From NCBI GenBank assembly GCA_963849885.1, contig CAWKIV010000006.1:496001-560000 (forward strand): 64,000 bases of DNA. Reading direction: 5' to 3'. Below are positions 16,121 to 24,441 of this stretch, piece by piece. Within the stretch, counting starts at the first letter, position 1, and the number at the start of each line of letters is the position of its first letter. Below the pieces are notes generated by a model. It worked only from the letters and a program-made list of their open reading frames with translations. It did no database searches and was not told the DNA's origin. A program made the translations under genes and the position numbers. This stretch comes from CADCTP01 sp963849885. GTDB taxonomy: Bacteria > Actinomycetota > Actinomycetes > Mycobacteriales > CADCTP01.

Positions 16121-17083
16121 GTGACGCAGGAGCGCGACGGCCTGTCCGGGCGGGTCGCGGTCGCGGTGGTCTTCGGGCTCGGCGTGCTCGGCTTCGGCGC
16201 GCTCTTCGTGGTCGGCCGGCGGCACGAGCTGGCCGACGTGCTCGCCGAGCTGGCCTGGCCGGCGGTGCTGGCCGCGCTGCTGCTGGCCGTGCTGGCCCAG
16301 CTCGCCGCGCTGGCGTCGTACCGGGAGATCACCGCCGACCTCGGCTCGCCGCTGCCGCCGCGGCCGGCCGGCAAGGTCTACTTCGTCAGCCAGCTCGGGA
16401 AGTACCTGCCCGGCTCGGTCTGGGGCATGGTCGCGCTGGTCTCGCTGGCCGCCCAGCAGGGGGTGCCCCGGCGGACCTCGGTGGCAGCCGGGGTGATCAA
16501 CCTGGTGGTGTCCGTGGCCACCGCCGCCGGGCTCGCCGCGGTGCTGCTGCCCTTCGGCGCGATGGATGCGGTCCGCCACTTCTGGTACCTGGTGCTGCTG
16601 GTGCCGGTGCTGCTCGCCGCCCTGCACCCGCGCGTGGTGGGCGGCGTCCTCGACGTGGCGCTGCGGAAGATCGGCCGGGTGCCGGTGCCGAGCCGGATGA
16701 GCTACCCGGGCACCGTCCGGGCGGCCGGCTGGCAGACGGTCTGCTGGCTGCTCTACGGGCTGCACGCGGCGGTGCTGGCCGTCGGCATCGGCGCGGCGGC
16801 GTCCCCGACCCTGGTCGCCGTCGCGATCGGCGGCTTCGCGCTGGCGTACGGGATCGGGCCGCTGTTCGTGCTCACCCCGGCCGGCGCGGGCGTGCGGGAG
16901 ACCGCGCTGGTGCTCCTGCTCGCCGGCCTGCTCGGCGGCTCGGCGGCCGCGCTCGCGCTCGCCCTGGTGTCCCGGCTGCTGCTGGTGGTCACCGACTTCG
17001 GCCAGGCCGGGGCCTGGGTGCTGCTGGAGCGCTCGCGGCGCCCGGTGCCGCGGCGGGAACCGGTGCCAGTCGCCGCCGGCTAG
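16121..17083 (+). CDS. Flippase-like integral membrane protein (UPF0104/LPG synthase TM-domain type)
   Basis: 320 residues with about eight transmembrane helices. The pattern of YFVSQLGKYLPGSVWGMVAL, then LTPAGAGVRETALVLLLAG near the C-terminus, is diagnostic of the lysylphosphatidylglycerol-synthetase-like/TIGR00374 membrane family, whose glycan-associated members are thought to move lipid-linked intermediates. No soluble synthase domain follows. The GTG start at 16121 is the only good one. Position beside polyprenyl-phosphate glycosyltransferases supports a part in lipid-linked sugar translocation. The stop overlaps the convergent TPR gene by 4 bases. Confidence 0.82.
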   Translation: MTQERDGLSGRVAVAVVFGLGVLGFGALFVVGRRHELADVLAELAWPAVLAALLLAVLAQLAALASYREITADLGSPLPPRPAGKVYFVSQLGKYLPGSVWGMVALVSLAAQQGVPRRTSVAAGVINLVVSVATAAGLAAVLLPFGAMDAVRHFWYLVLLVPVLLAALHPRVVGGVLDVALRKIGRVPVPSRMSYPGTVRAAGWQTVCWLLYGLHAAVLAVGIGAAASPTLVAVAIGGFALAYGIGPLFVLTPAGAGVRETALVLLLAGLLGGSAAALALALVSRLLLVVTDFGQAGAWVLLERSRRPVPRREPVPVAAG

Positions 17084-19371
17084 CCGGCGAGATCGGCATC
17101 CGGGCCGGAGGCGGCGCGGAGGCGGCGCCGCAGCTCCGCCACCGCCGCCGGCGGGTCGATCCGTCCCTCCCACGGCGAGAGCGCCGCGAGCGCCTCGGCC
17201 CGGTGGAGGTCCTCGGCCTCGGCGTTGCCGTCGCGCTGGGCCAGCGTCGCCAGCAGCGCATGGGCCTGCGCCACCCCGACCCCGGTCGTCTGCGCCCCGC
17301 GCAGGGCGAGGCTGCGTTCCAGCAGGCCCATCGCCGCGCCGGGATCGGAGTCCACCAGCACCGTGCCGCGGTGCAGCAGGCACCGGGCCTGGCCCTGGTC
17401 GTCGTGCAGCTGCTCGAACAACAGCTGCGCCTGCGCCCACTCGGCCAGCGCCTTCTCCGGGTCGGGGTGCCGGCGGGCCGCCACGATGCCGAGCAGCTCC
17501 TGCACGTGCGCCCGCCCGGCCGGGTCGCCGGCGTCCAGGGCCAGACCGCCGACCTCCTCCAGCAGCCGGGCGGCCTCCTCCAGCCGGCCCTGCACGATCA
17601 GCACCCCGCCGAGGTCGACACTGTCGATCACCCGGCCGACCGCGTCCCGGCGCGACCGCCGGGTCCGGGCCCGCTCGAACTCGTCCCGGGCGCCGGCCGG
17701 GTCGCCGGTGAGCAGGGCCTGCACGCCGAGACCGGTGAGCAGCCGGGCGTCGCCGGCCGCGCCGAGGTCCCGGGCGGTGCGCAGGTGGTCGGCCGCCTCG
17801 TCCAGCTCGCCCTCCGCGCGGGACACCGCCGCCAGCCGGAGCAGCGCCGTGACCCGGCCGTCCAGATCGGCCACAGTGGCGGCCGCCGCCGCGGCGCGGG
17901 TCGCCGCCACCCGGCGGTCGGGCAGCCTGCCCTCCCGGGTGAACCACCAGTCGAGGGCGTCCGCGACGAGCGCCAGCCGGGATGCCGACCAGCGCGGCAG
18001 CGGCACGTCGTCGGGCACCTTCAGCAGCGCGAGCAGCGCGAGGTCCTCACGCCGGAACCACGCCTGCGCAGGCCGCTCCGACCCGGTCGGCGCCGACCCG
18101 GGCGCGCGCAGCGCCTCGACCCACTCGGTCGCCTCGCCGGCGTAGTAAGCCACCAGCCGGGCCAGCGCCGCGGGCCGCTCGTCCGGCCGGTCGGCGAGGC
18201 CGAGCGCCCTGGCCTCGCGGGGCACCCGGTAGCGGCTCGGGCTGACCGCGACGAGCAGGCCGCGGCGGGCCAGCTCGTCCAGCACCTGCTGCGCCTGCGC
18301 GCGCGGGCGGTCGAGCAGCGCGGCGGTCGCGGCGCTCGACAGCCAGGTCAGCGGCACGTGCGGAAGCAGTGCGACCAGCTGGCGCGCCGCCGCCGAGGCG
18401 CCCTGCGTCTGCAGCGTCAGCACGGTCCGCAGCAGTGCCGACGGCTCGTCCGTGCCGGGACCGGCCGGGCGCGGCCACCGGTCCAGGTCCGCCAGCAGCG
18501 CCGGCACGCCGACCTCCGGGTTGGTGGCCAGCCACGACCGCAGAGCGAGGACCACCACCGGGCTCTTCAGGTAGTGCCTGGCCAGCGTCGTGACGGCCCG
18601 ACCCGGCCGCACCCGGTCGGCGACGGCCGGGTCCGCGGCCAGCAGCGCCTGCGCGGCCTCGGCGGCCAGCACGCCGACCGGGAGGTCGGGCATGCCCGGC
18701 ACCGGCGGCAGGTCGCCGGCGACCAGCACGCACGCGCCCGGGATCGGCCGGACCAGCCAGTCCACCTGCTCGGCCGACCGTACATTGTCCAGCACCAGCA
18801 CCCGGCCGGTGTCGCGGAGCTCCCGGGCCACCTGTTCGTACGCCGCCTCGCCGGTCGGCGCCCGCGGCGGCAGCAGGCCGAGCGCGGCGAGCACCCGGAC
18901 CCGCGCCCGCGCGGCGGGCTCCCGGCCGCCGGCCTCGCCGGCTCGCAGGTCCGCGTACACGCCGCCGTCCGGGCCGGCCGGACCGGCGGCAGCGAGCCGG
19001 TGCGCCGCCGCCACGGCCACCGCGGAGGTGCCGATCCCGCGCGGGCCGTGCACCAGCAGCAGGCCCTGCCGGCCGGCCCGGTCCACCGCGGCCGCCAGCT
19101 CGCCGGACCGGCCGACCAGGTCCGGCACCGGGGGCAGCGGCACCGGCAGGTCAGCCCTGGCGGCGTCCGGGTCCGAGGTGTCCCGGGCCGCCCGCCGGAG
19201 GATGAGCCACCGGCCGAGCGACGCGGCGAGGCCGAGCAGGACCGCCACCGCGCCGACCCAGCCGAGGCTCAGCAGCCCGCCGCCGACCACCTCCCCGACG
19301 ACCTGGAGGCCGACCCACCCCATCGCCGTCAGGCCCAGGAGGATCCAGCTCCGGCGCCCGGGCGGCCTCAC
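17080..19371 (-). CDS. Membrane-anchored NB-ARC/TPR protein with degenerate P-loop
   Basis: 763 residues. Two N-terminal membrane helices (about 10-55) are followed by an NB-ARC-like NTPase domain (about 85-330) and a winged-helix/TPR region (about 400-760). The P-loop reads HGPRGIGTSAVAVAAAH: the invariant lysine of G-x-x-x-x-G-K-[ST] is replaced by threonine. Walker B is VLVLDNVRSAEQVDWL, and the usual sensor TSR is AGD. TPR-like pairs include GGVLIVQGRLEEAARLLEEV and LLHRGTVLVDSDPGAAMGLL. The GTG at 19371 overlaps the fused permease stop by 4 bases, so it is made together with an ABC-importer-like set. It may be a scaffold or sensor rather than an active NTPase. The length and domain order resemble SARP-associated STAND proteins. 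Confidence 0.8.
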   Translation of the reverse strand: MRPPGRRSWILLGLTAMGWVGLQVVGEVVGGGLLSLGWVGAVAVLLGLAASLGRWLILRRAARDTSDPDAARADLPVPLPPVPDLVGRSGELAAAVDRAGRQGLLLVHGPRGIGTSAVAVAAAHRLAAAGPAGPDGGVYADLRAGEAGGREPAARARVRVLAALGLLPPRAPTGEAAYEQVARELRDTGRVLVLDNVRSAEQVDWLVRPIPGACVLVAGDLPPVPGMPDLPVGVLAAEAAQALLAADPAVADRVRPGRAVTTLARHYLKSPVVVLALRSWLATNPEVGVPALLADLDRWPRPAGPGTDEPSALLRTVLTLQTQGASAAARQLVALLPHVPLTWLSSAATAALLDRPRAQAQQVLDELARRGLLVAVSPSRYRVPREARALGLADRPDERPAALARLVAYYAGEATEWVEALRAPGSAPTGSERPAQAWFRREDLALLALLKVPDDVPLPRWSASRLALVADALDWWFTREGRLPDRRVAATRAAAAAATVADLDGRVTALLRLAAVSRAEGELDEAADHLRTARDLGAAGDARLLTGLGVQALLTGDPAGARDEFERARTRRSRRDAVGRVIDSVDLGGVLIVQGRLEEAARLLEEVGGLALDAGDPAGRAHVQELLGIVAARRHPDPEKALAEWAQAQLLFEQLHDDQGQARCLLHRGTVLVDSDPGAAMGLLERSLALRGAQTTGVGVAQAHALLATLAQRDGNAEAEDLHRAEALAALSPWEGRIDPPAAVAELRRRLRAASGPDADLAG

Positions 19372-21161
19372 CGAGCGACCCCGGCCGCCAGCCCGCGGAT
19401 CAGCCACCGGCCGGTGGCCAGCACCAGCAGCAGCGGCACCGCCGTGACCACCACTGCGCCGGCGGCCAGCGTCGCGGAGTTGGTGGCGAACTGCCGCGCC
19501 TCACCGAGCAGCGCGAGCGTGACCAGCCGGCTGCCCGGGCCGCCCAGCAGCAGGCCGACCAGCAGGTCGTTCCAGACCAGCACGAACTCCAGCACGGCGA
19601 CTGCCGCCACCGACTCCCAGCGGGCCGAGCAGACCGCCTTCGCCGCCTGCCATTCCCCGCCGTCCAGCCGCTCCCGGGCCACCGTCCCCGGCGCCACCGT
19701 CGCGAACGCCCCGCGAAGCAGCAGCACCCCGAAGGCCACCCCGATCGCGGCGTCCACGCCGGCGAGCAGCGTGGGCGAGCCCAGCCCCCGCACACCGCCG
19801 AGCGCGGCGCCGAGCGGCTCGGCGTACGCCTGCACGGGCAGCACGGCCAGCACCGCGCAGGCGGCGGCGACCCGGCGGGCCGCCCGCCGGCGCAGCCCGC
19901 CCCAGGCCAGCGCGTACGCGGCCGGCACCGCCAGCACCAGCACACCGGCGGTGGCGAGGGTGGCGCGGGCCGCGGTGCCGACCAGCGCTCCGCCGAGCTC
20001 GCCGCTGGCGAAGGCGACCCGGTAGGGCCGCAGCGACAGCCCACCGGACCACCAGCCGCTGACCGCGGCCCGGGCCGGGTCGCGCAGCGAGCTCGCCACC
20101 AGCACCACGAACGGCACCAGCCACAGCGTGAGCACCAGCACCACACCGGCCCGCAGCGCCCACCGCAATGCCCGACGGCGCGGCGGCGCCGGGTCGGGGT
20201 CGCCCGGTGCCGGCACCGCCAGCGACCGCCGGGTGGACCCGCCCGCGGACGCCGCGAGCGCGGCGACGGCGAGGAACGCCGCGAACAGCACCGCCAGCGC
20301 CGCCCGCTGACCTGCGGCGAGGTCGCTCTCCCGGCGCAGCCACTCCAGGCCGACCACGTCGGCGGCCTCCTGCACCGACCCGGGCGCCGCGACCAGCACC
20401 AGGTCGAAGACCCGGGCCGCGGCGACCAGCAGGATGACCAGCACGGCGGCGGACACCGGGCGCAGCGCGGGCAGCAACACCCGGCGTAGCCGGGCCAGCG
20501 ACCCGAGCCCGGCCGAGCGGGCCACCCGCAGCCGGTCGGTCGGCACCGCGCGCAGCCCGGCGGCGAGGACCACGACGGCGAGCCCGACCCACGACCAGGC
20601 GAACGCCGAGGCGAGCAGCAGCGCGATCCGGTCCGGGCCGAGCAGGTCTACCCGCGGTCCAGGCCCGGGCAGCACCCCGGCCACCAGTGCGGCGACCGTG
20701 CCGCGGTCGGGGTCGGGGTCGAACAGTAGCCGGAAGGCGATCCCGGCGACCAGCGCCGACACCGCGGTCGGCGCGGCGAGGACGGCCAGCAGGATGGTCC
20801 GCGACCAGCCGGCCCGCCGGGACAGCTCCGCCAGCCCGAGCGCGACCGCGCCGAGGACCAGCGCGAAGAGCACCCACAGGACGCTGTTCGACACCGCGTG
20901 CCACACCCGGTCGTCGTCGAGCACGGCCCGGTACTCGGCCAGCCAGACGAGGCGGCCGTCCCGGTGCAAGCTGCGCCACACCGTCGCCAGCAGCGGCACC
21001 ACCAGGACGGTCAGCATCGCGAGCACGGCGGGGGCCGGCGCCAGCTGCATCCATCTCGGCACGGCCGGGCGGCCGGCGACCCGCGGCCGGGTGTCCTCGC
21101 GGGCGGCGATCTCGAACAGCACCGCCGGCCCGGAACCGCCCGGGTCCGGCCCTGCCGTCAC
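19368..21161 (-). CDS. Fused two-domain sugar-type ABC permease
   Basis: 597 residues holding two MalF/MalG-like permease halves in one chain. Half 1 (about 30-300) has six hydrophobic helices and an EAA-like loop in ARSAGLGSLARLRRVLLPAL; half 2 (about 320-597) has another six and a loop around RERLDGGEWQAAKAVCSARW, with VLEFVLVWNDLLVGLLLGGP after it, as in MalG-type proteins. In most importers these are separate genes. GTG 21161 overlaps the solute-binding-protein stop by 4 bases. The usual EAA glycine is present in both halves, so coupling to an ATPase should be possible, but the only ATPase in the operon is degenerate. Confidence 0.85.
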   Translation of the reverse strand: MTAGPDPGGSGPAVLFEIAAREDTRPRVAGRPAVPRWMQLAPAPAVLAMLTVLVVPLLATVWRSLHRDGRLVWLAEYRAVLDDDRVWHAVSNSVLWVLFALVLGAVALGLAELSRRAGWSRTILLAVLAAPTAVSALVAGIAFRLLFDPDPDRGTVAALVAGVLPGPGPRVDLLGPDRIALLLASAFAWSWVGLAVVVLAAGLRAVPTDRLRVARSAGLGSLARLRRVLLPALRPVSAAVLVILLVAAARVFDLVLVAAPGSVQEAADVVGLEWLRRESDLAAGQRAALAVLFAAFLAVAALAASAGGSTRRSLAVPAPGDPDPAPPRRRALRWALRAGVVLVLTLWLVPFVVLVASSLRDPARAAVSGWWSGGLSLRPYRVAFASGELGGALVGTAARATLATAGVLVLAVPAAYALAWGGLRRRAARRVAAACAVLAVLPVQAYAEPLGAALGGVRGLGSPTLLAGVDAAIGVAFGVLLLRGAFATVAPGTVARERLDGGEWQAAKAVCSARWESVAAVAVLEFVLVWNDLLVGLLLGGPGSRLVTLALLGEARQFATNSATLAAGAVVVTAVPLLLVLATGRWLIRGLAAGVAR

Positions 21162-22495
21162 CGGCCGGACTCCGCGGCGGCGACGAGGTCGGTGACGGTC
21201 CGGTCGACCACCCGGCCGGGGTCGCCGCCGCGGCCGAGCTCGGCCATGAACCGCTGCAGCAGCCGCCACAGCCCGCGCCCGTCGCCGCCGGACAGGCCGC
21301 CGGACAGCTGGTCGGACAGGTCGAAGCCGAGCGCGTCGGAGGCGCGGGGGCACTTCTGCGGCGGCGAGACCGTGCTGTCAGCGGGTCCGCCGGGGGCGCC
21401 TTGGCGGACCTGGTCGAGCAGTTGCAAACGGTCTTGCGGACGGTATTGCGGGGGGTAGTCGACCACGTCCTTGCGCAGCGAGACGAAGCCGCCGGTCGCG
21501 GCCCAGCCGCGGGCGGCGTCGGCGGTGGCGAGCCACTCGATCAGCTCGCGGCCGCCCGGGCCGGCATCGACCAGCAGCACCGCCAAGTCGCCGCCGACCA
21601 CCACCGGCGCGACGCCGCCGGGCGGCGCCGGCACCGGGAACCAGTCGACCTGCGGGGCCTCGGGGGCCAGCCGGCGGACCACCGGCAGCACGAAGTCGGC
21701 ACCGAGCACCATCGCGGCCCGCTCCCGGGCCGCGACGTCCAGCACCGAGTCCTCGAACTGCACCAGCAGCGACCGGGCCGGCCCGCCCGGCAGAGCCCAG
21801 GAGGGCGACCACACATCGGCGAGCAGCTCGAGCGTGCACTTCACCGACGGGGAGCGCCAGGACCCCCGGCCGGCGGCGAGCTCCTCGTACGTGCACTGGT
21901 CCAGCCCCCACAGCACGTTCGAACCAGTCGGTGAGCACCCAGCCGTCGGCGGCGCCGATCGACAGTGGCGCGAGCCCGGCGTCGGCGAACGTCTTCCGGA
22001 CCGCAGACCACTCCTCCCAGGTGTCCGGGGCGCCACGCCGCACCGGCGGAACACGTCCGGGCGATACCAGACCAGCGACTTGTGCGTCGCCTTGTACCAG
22101 ACGCCGAGCTCCTGCTCTTTCCAGGTGGCCAGATCGCGCCAGCGTTGTGGTATTCCGCTCAACCCAGGCACGTCGGACAGATCAGCCAGCCGGTCCGGAT
22201 CTGCCGTGATCAGACCGGGCTGCGGCAAGATCGCCACGTCGGGGGCGACTGCGCGCGCGACCTTGCCGGTGAGCAGGGCGCCGGCGTCGTCTCCGAGGGA
22301 GACGACCGAGACGCCCAACCGCTGGCTTTCGGTGAAGCCGAGCAGCACCCGCCGGAAGGTTGCCAGCTCCGACCCGCTCCACACCACCCCGACCCGGACG
22401 GTGCCGCGCAGGTCACTGCCGCAGCCGGCGAGCGGGCCGAGCGCGGCCAGGCCGAGCGCGGCCAGCGCGGTCCGGCGGCTGACCGGCACCGTCAC
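21158..22495 (-). CDS. Extracellular solute-binding lipoprotein (frame interrupted)
   Basis: About 445 residues of a sugar-type (family 1) binding protein. It starts at GTG 22495 with SRRTALAALGLAALGPLAGC, a Tat-like twin Arg plus lipobox ending in the lipidated cysteine. Then VRVGVVWSGSELATFRRVL, APDVAILPQPGLI and LGVWYKATHKSLVWYRPDVF are typical. Between about 22040 and 21925 the frame slips to one reading DTWEEWSAVRKTFADAGLAP and slips back at NVLWGLDQCTYEELAAG, so two compensating indels are present (probably one base lost in the C run near 22035 and two near 21925). It overlaps both neighbours by 4 bases. It would capture the ligand outside the membrane; ligand unknown. Confidence 0.82.
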   Translation of the reverse strand: MTVPVSRRTALAALGLAALGPLAGCGSDLRGTVRVGVVWSGSELATFRRVLLGFTESQRLGVSVVSLGDDAGALLTGKVARAVAPDVAILPQPGLITADPDRLADLSDVPGLSGIPQRWRDLATWKEQELGVWYKATHKSLVWYRPDVFRRCGVAPRTPGRSGLRSGRRSPTPGSRHCRSAPPTAGCSPTGSNVLWGLDQCTYEELAAGRGSWRSPSVKCTLELLADVWSPSWALPGGPARSLLVQFEDSVLDVAARERAAMVLGADFVLPVVRRLAPEAPQVDWFPVPAPPGGVAPVVVGGDLAVLLVDAGPGGRELIEWLATADAARGWAATGGFVSLRKDVVDYPPQYRPQDRLQLLDQVRQGAPGGPADSTVSPPQKCPRASDALGFDLSDQLSGGLSGGDGRGLWRLLQRFMAELGRGGDPGRVVDRTVTDLVAAAESGR

Positions 22496-23115
22496 CCGCC
22501 CCCGGCGCGCCGGTGCCGGTGCGGCTGCCCGTCCAGCGGCACCGCGGTCCAGCGCCGGCCGAGGACCGGCCGCACCCGGCTCAGATCGTCGGTGATGACC
22601 AGCACGGCGATCTGGCCGGCCGCTGCGGCCACCGCCGGCCCGCAGGGCGGCACCCCGGCCCGGTCCTCCACCACGACCAGGTCCGGGCGGGCGGCGAGCG
22701 CGCGGGCCATCCCGGCCCGCAGCCGCTGGGCCGGGGACAGCTGGTCGGGGTGCAGGTCCAGCCCGCCGTCGACTTCCAGCAGCCGGGCAGCCGGTGCCAC
22801 TCGGGCCAGCCGGTCGGCGTCGGAGCGGACCCGCAGCCCGAGCGCCAGGTTGCCGGCCACCGTGAGGTCGGGCAGCAGGGCGCCGCCGGGCGGCACCAGC
22901 GCCACTCGCCCGACCCCGGCACCTCCGTCGATGCACACCTCGCCGCCCTCCGGCTCGGCGAGACCGGCGAGCACGTCGGCGAGCGCACGGCCGACCGCGG
23001 GCGAAGCGAGCACCGCCGCGGCCTCCCCTCGCTCGGCTACGAGCGGGTCGGGGTCCAGCCGGTGCCGCCGGCCATCCGCGCGCCACACCAGCTGGCGGGT
23101 GCGCAGACCGGACAC
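22492..23115 (-). CDS. Degenerate ABC ATP-binding subunit, probably ATPase-dead
   Basis: 207 residues whose overall pattern is an importer ATPase but with every catalytic motif altered. Where Walker A should be, VLASPAVGRALADVLAGL replaces the usual GPSGSGKST (K to R, S to A). The Q-loop region is VALVPPGGALLPDLTVAGNL. The signature is QLSPAQRLRAGMARALAA instead of LSGGQ. Walker B is PDLVVVEDR, with the D and E exchanged. The switch histidine appears to be Asp in LVITDDLSRV. It is the first gene of a four-gene operon with 4-base overlaps throughout. It could pair with an active ATPase encoded elsewhere or have a purely structural role. Confidence 0.72.
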   Translation of the reverse strand: MSGLRTRQLVWRADGRRHRLDPDPLVAERGEAAAVLASPAVGRALADVLAGLAEPEGGEVCIDGGAGVGRVALVPPGGALLPDLTVAGNLALGLRVRSDADRLARVAPAARLLEVDGGLDLHPDQLSPAQRLRAGMARALAARPDLVVVEDRAGVPPCGPAVAAAAGQIAVLVITDDLSRVRPVLGRRWTAVPLDGQPHRHRRAGGG

Positions 23116-23214
23116 CTGACCCTCTCGAAGGACGGACTCGAAAGACGGCGGAGAAAGCGGAGAAAGTCAGCTTAGGGCGTCGCGGCCGGAGCCACACAAC
23201 TGCCTCAGCAACGC

Positions 23215-24095
23215 TCAGGGCGCTCGGAAAGCCCCACCCACCTGGGTGAACGCGGCGTGCAGCGCGTCCCGCCAGGGCCGCAGCGGCGGCAGCCCGGCGG
23301 CCCGCCAGGACGCGTCGGACAGCACCGAGTAGACCGGCCGCGGCGCGGGCCGCGGGACCGCGCCGGTGTCGACCGGCCGGATCCGGCGCGAGTCGGCGCC
23401 GAGCTCGTCGAAGACCGCCCGGGCCAGCCCGCACCAGGTGGTGCTGCCGGAGTTGGTGCAGTGGTACGTCCCCGGCGGCACCGTGCCGTCAGCCGAGGTC
23501 GCCAGCGCGACCAGACCGGCGGCCAGGTCCCGGGACCAGGTCGGCGAGCCGTGCTGGTCGTCCACCACGTCCAGGGTGTCCCGCTCGCCGGCCAGCCGGA
23601 CCAGGGTGCGGACGAAGTTGCGCCCGGTCTCGCCGTACACCCAGGCGGTCCGCACCACCCAGGACCGCTCCGGCAGCAGCTCCCGGACCGCGCGCTCGCC
23701 GGCCAGCTTCGTCCGCCCGTACGCCAACGCGGGCCGGTCGACGCGCCCACCTCGTACGGGGACGAGGCGTCGCCGGCGAAGACGTAGTCGGTGGAGACGT
23801 GCACCAGCCGGCCGCCGTGCAGCGCGCAGACCTGGGCCAGGGTGGCCGGCCCGGTCGCGTTGGCCGCCGCGGCGGCCTGCTCGTCCGCCTCCGCGGCGTC
23901 CACCGCCGTGTACGCGGCCGCGTTGAGCACTACGTCCGGCCGGGTGTCCACCACGGCCTTCTCCACCGCGGCCGGGTCGGCGACGTCCAGCTCGGCCCGG
24001 GTCAGCCCGACCGTCTGGTGGCCGCTGCCGGCCAGCACCCGGAGCAGGTCCGCGCCGAGCTGCCCGCCGGCGCCGGTGACCAGGAAGCGGCTCAC
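23215..24095 (-). CDS. rfbD: dTDP-4-dehydrorhamnose reductase, one frameshift
   Basis: Final step of dTDP-L-rhamnose synthesis, NADPH-dependent reduction of the 4-keto sugar. The N-terminal part reads FLVTGAGGQLGADLLRVLAG and DVVLNAAAYTAVDAAE, then LVHVSTDYVFAGD; after a shift near 23732 (one G missing in a GCCCG-CG context) the frame continues with LAYGRTKLAGERAVRELLPE, containing the catalytic Tyr-x3-Lys, then WVVRTAWVYGETGRNFV. Total length, about 293 residues, is normal for RfbD. GTG 24095 overlaps the stop of an rfbB remnant. Rhamnose is probably used in wall polymers or decorated glycans. The gene sits at an edge of a low-quality patch, so the shift is probably a sequencing error. Confidence 0.85.
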
Positions 24096-24271
24096 CGCGT
24101 CGACCCCGAGTGGCGGCGGTCGTGGCCGAGCCGGTCGGAGACGTGGTCGGCCGACTCCCGGTCCCGCCCGGTCGCCTGCAGCAGCAGGTCGGTGAGCATC
24201 AGCGCGCGGACCTCCGAGTCTGGGCTGGGCCGGGCCGGGTGCGTGGGCACCCTCCCGGGCGGGGGCGACAC
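24092..24271 (-). pseudogene. rfbB: Remnant of dTDP-glucose 4,6-dehydratase (rfbB)
   Basis: The complement reads LTDLLLQATGRDRESADHVS followed by DRLGHDRRHSGSTR and a stop overlapping the rfbD GTG. The V-x-D-R-x-G-H-D-x-R-Y block is a hallmark near the C-terminus of RfbB, normally followed by about 45 more residues that are missing here; the N-terminal 260 residues are also absent. About 40 recognisable codons survive. Position directly before rfbD fits the usual rfbB-rfbD order. Either a deletion inside the gene or missing sequence in the assembly could explain this. Confidence 0.5.
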
Positions 24272-24441
24272 GCCGACGATTGTGACAGATGGGGTCCGAT
24301 CGGCCGGATACCGCCGATCGGGTTACCCTCGCACCCGCCTGCCGACCTGCGGTCGCGGGGCAACATCGGGCGGCCGTCGCTCGTCTCCCGATCAGGACCC
24401 GCCGGCGGCGGGCGCGGACCGAGACGAGGAGCGCAGGGGAC

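Noticed and set aside
21905..21935. tRNA T-arm-like GTTCGAACC
   Set aside because: It lies inside the binding-protein gene and the flanks do not fold into acceptor, D and anticodon arms.
22035..22045. Programmed ribosomal frameshift in the binding-protein gene
   Set aside because: No slippery heptamer or downstream structure was seen, and the frame returns 110 bases later, which suits sequence errors.
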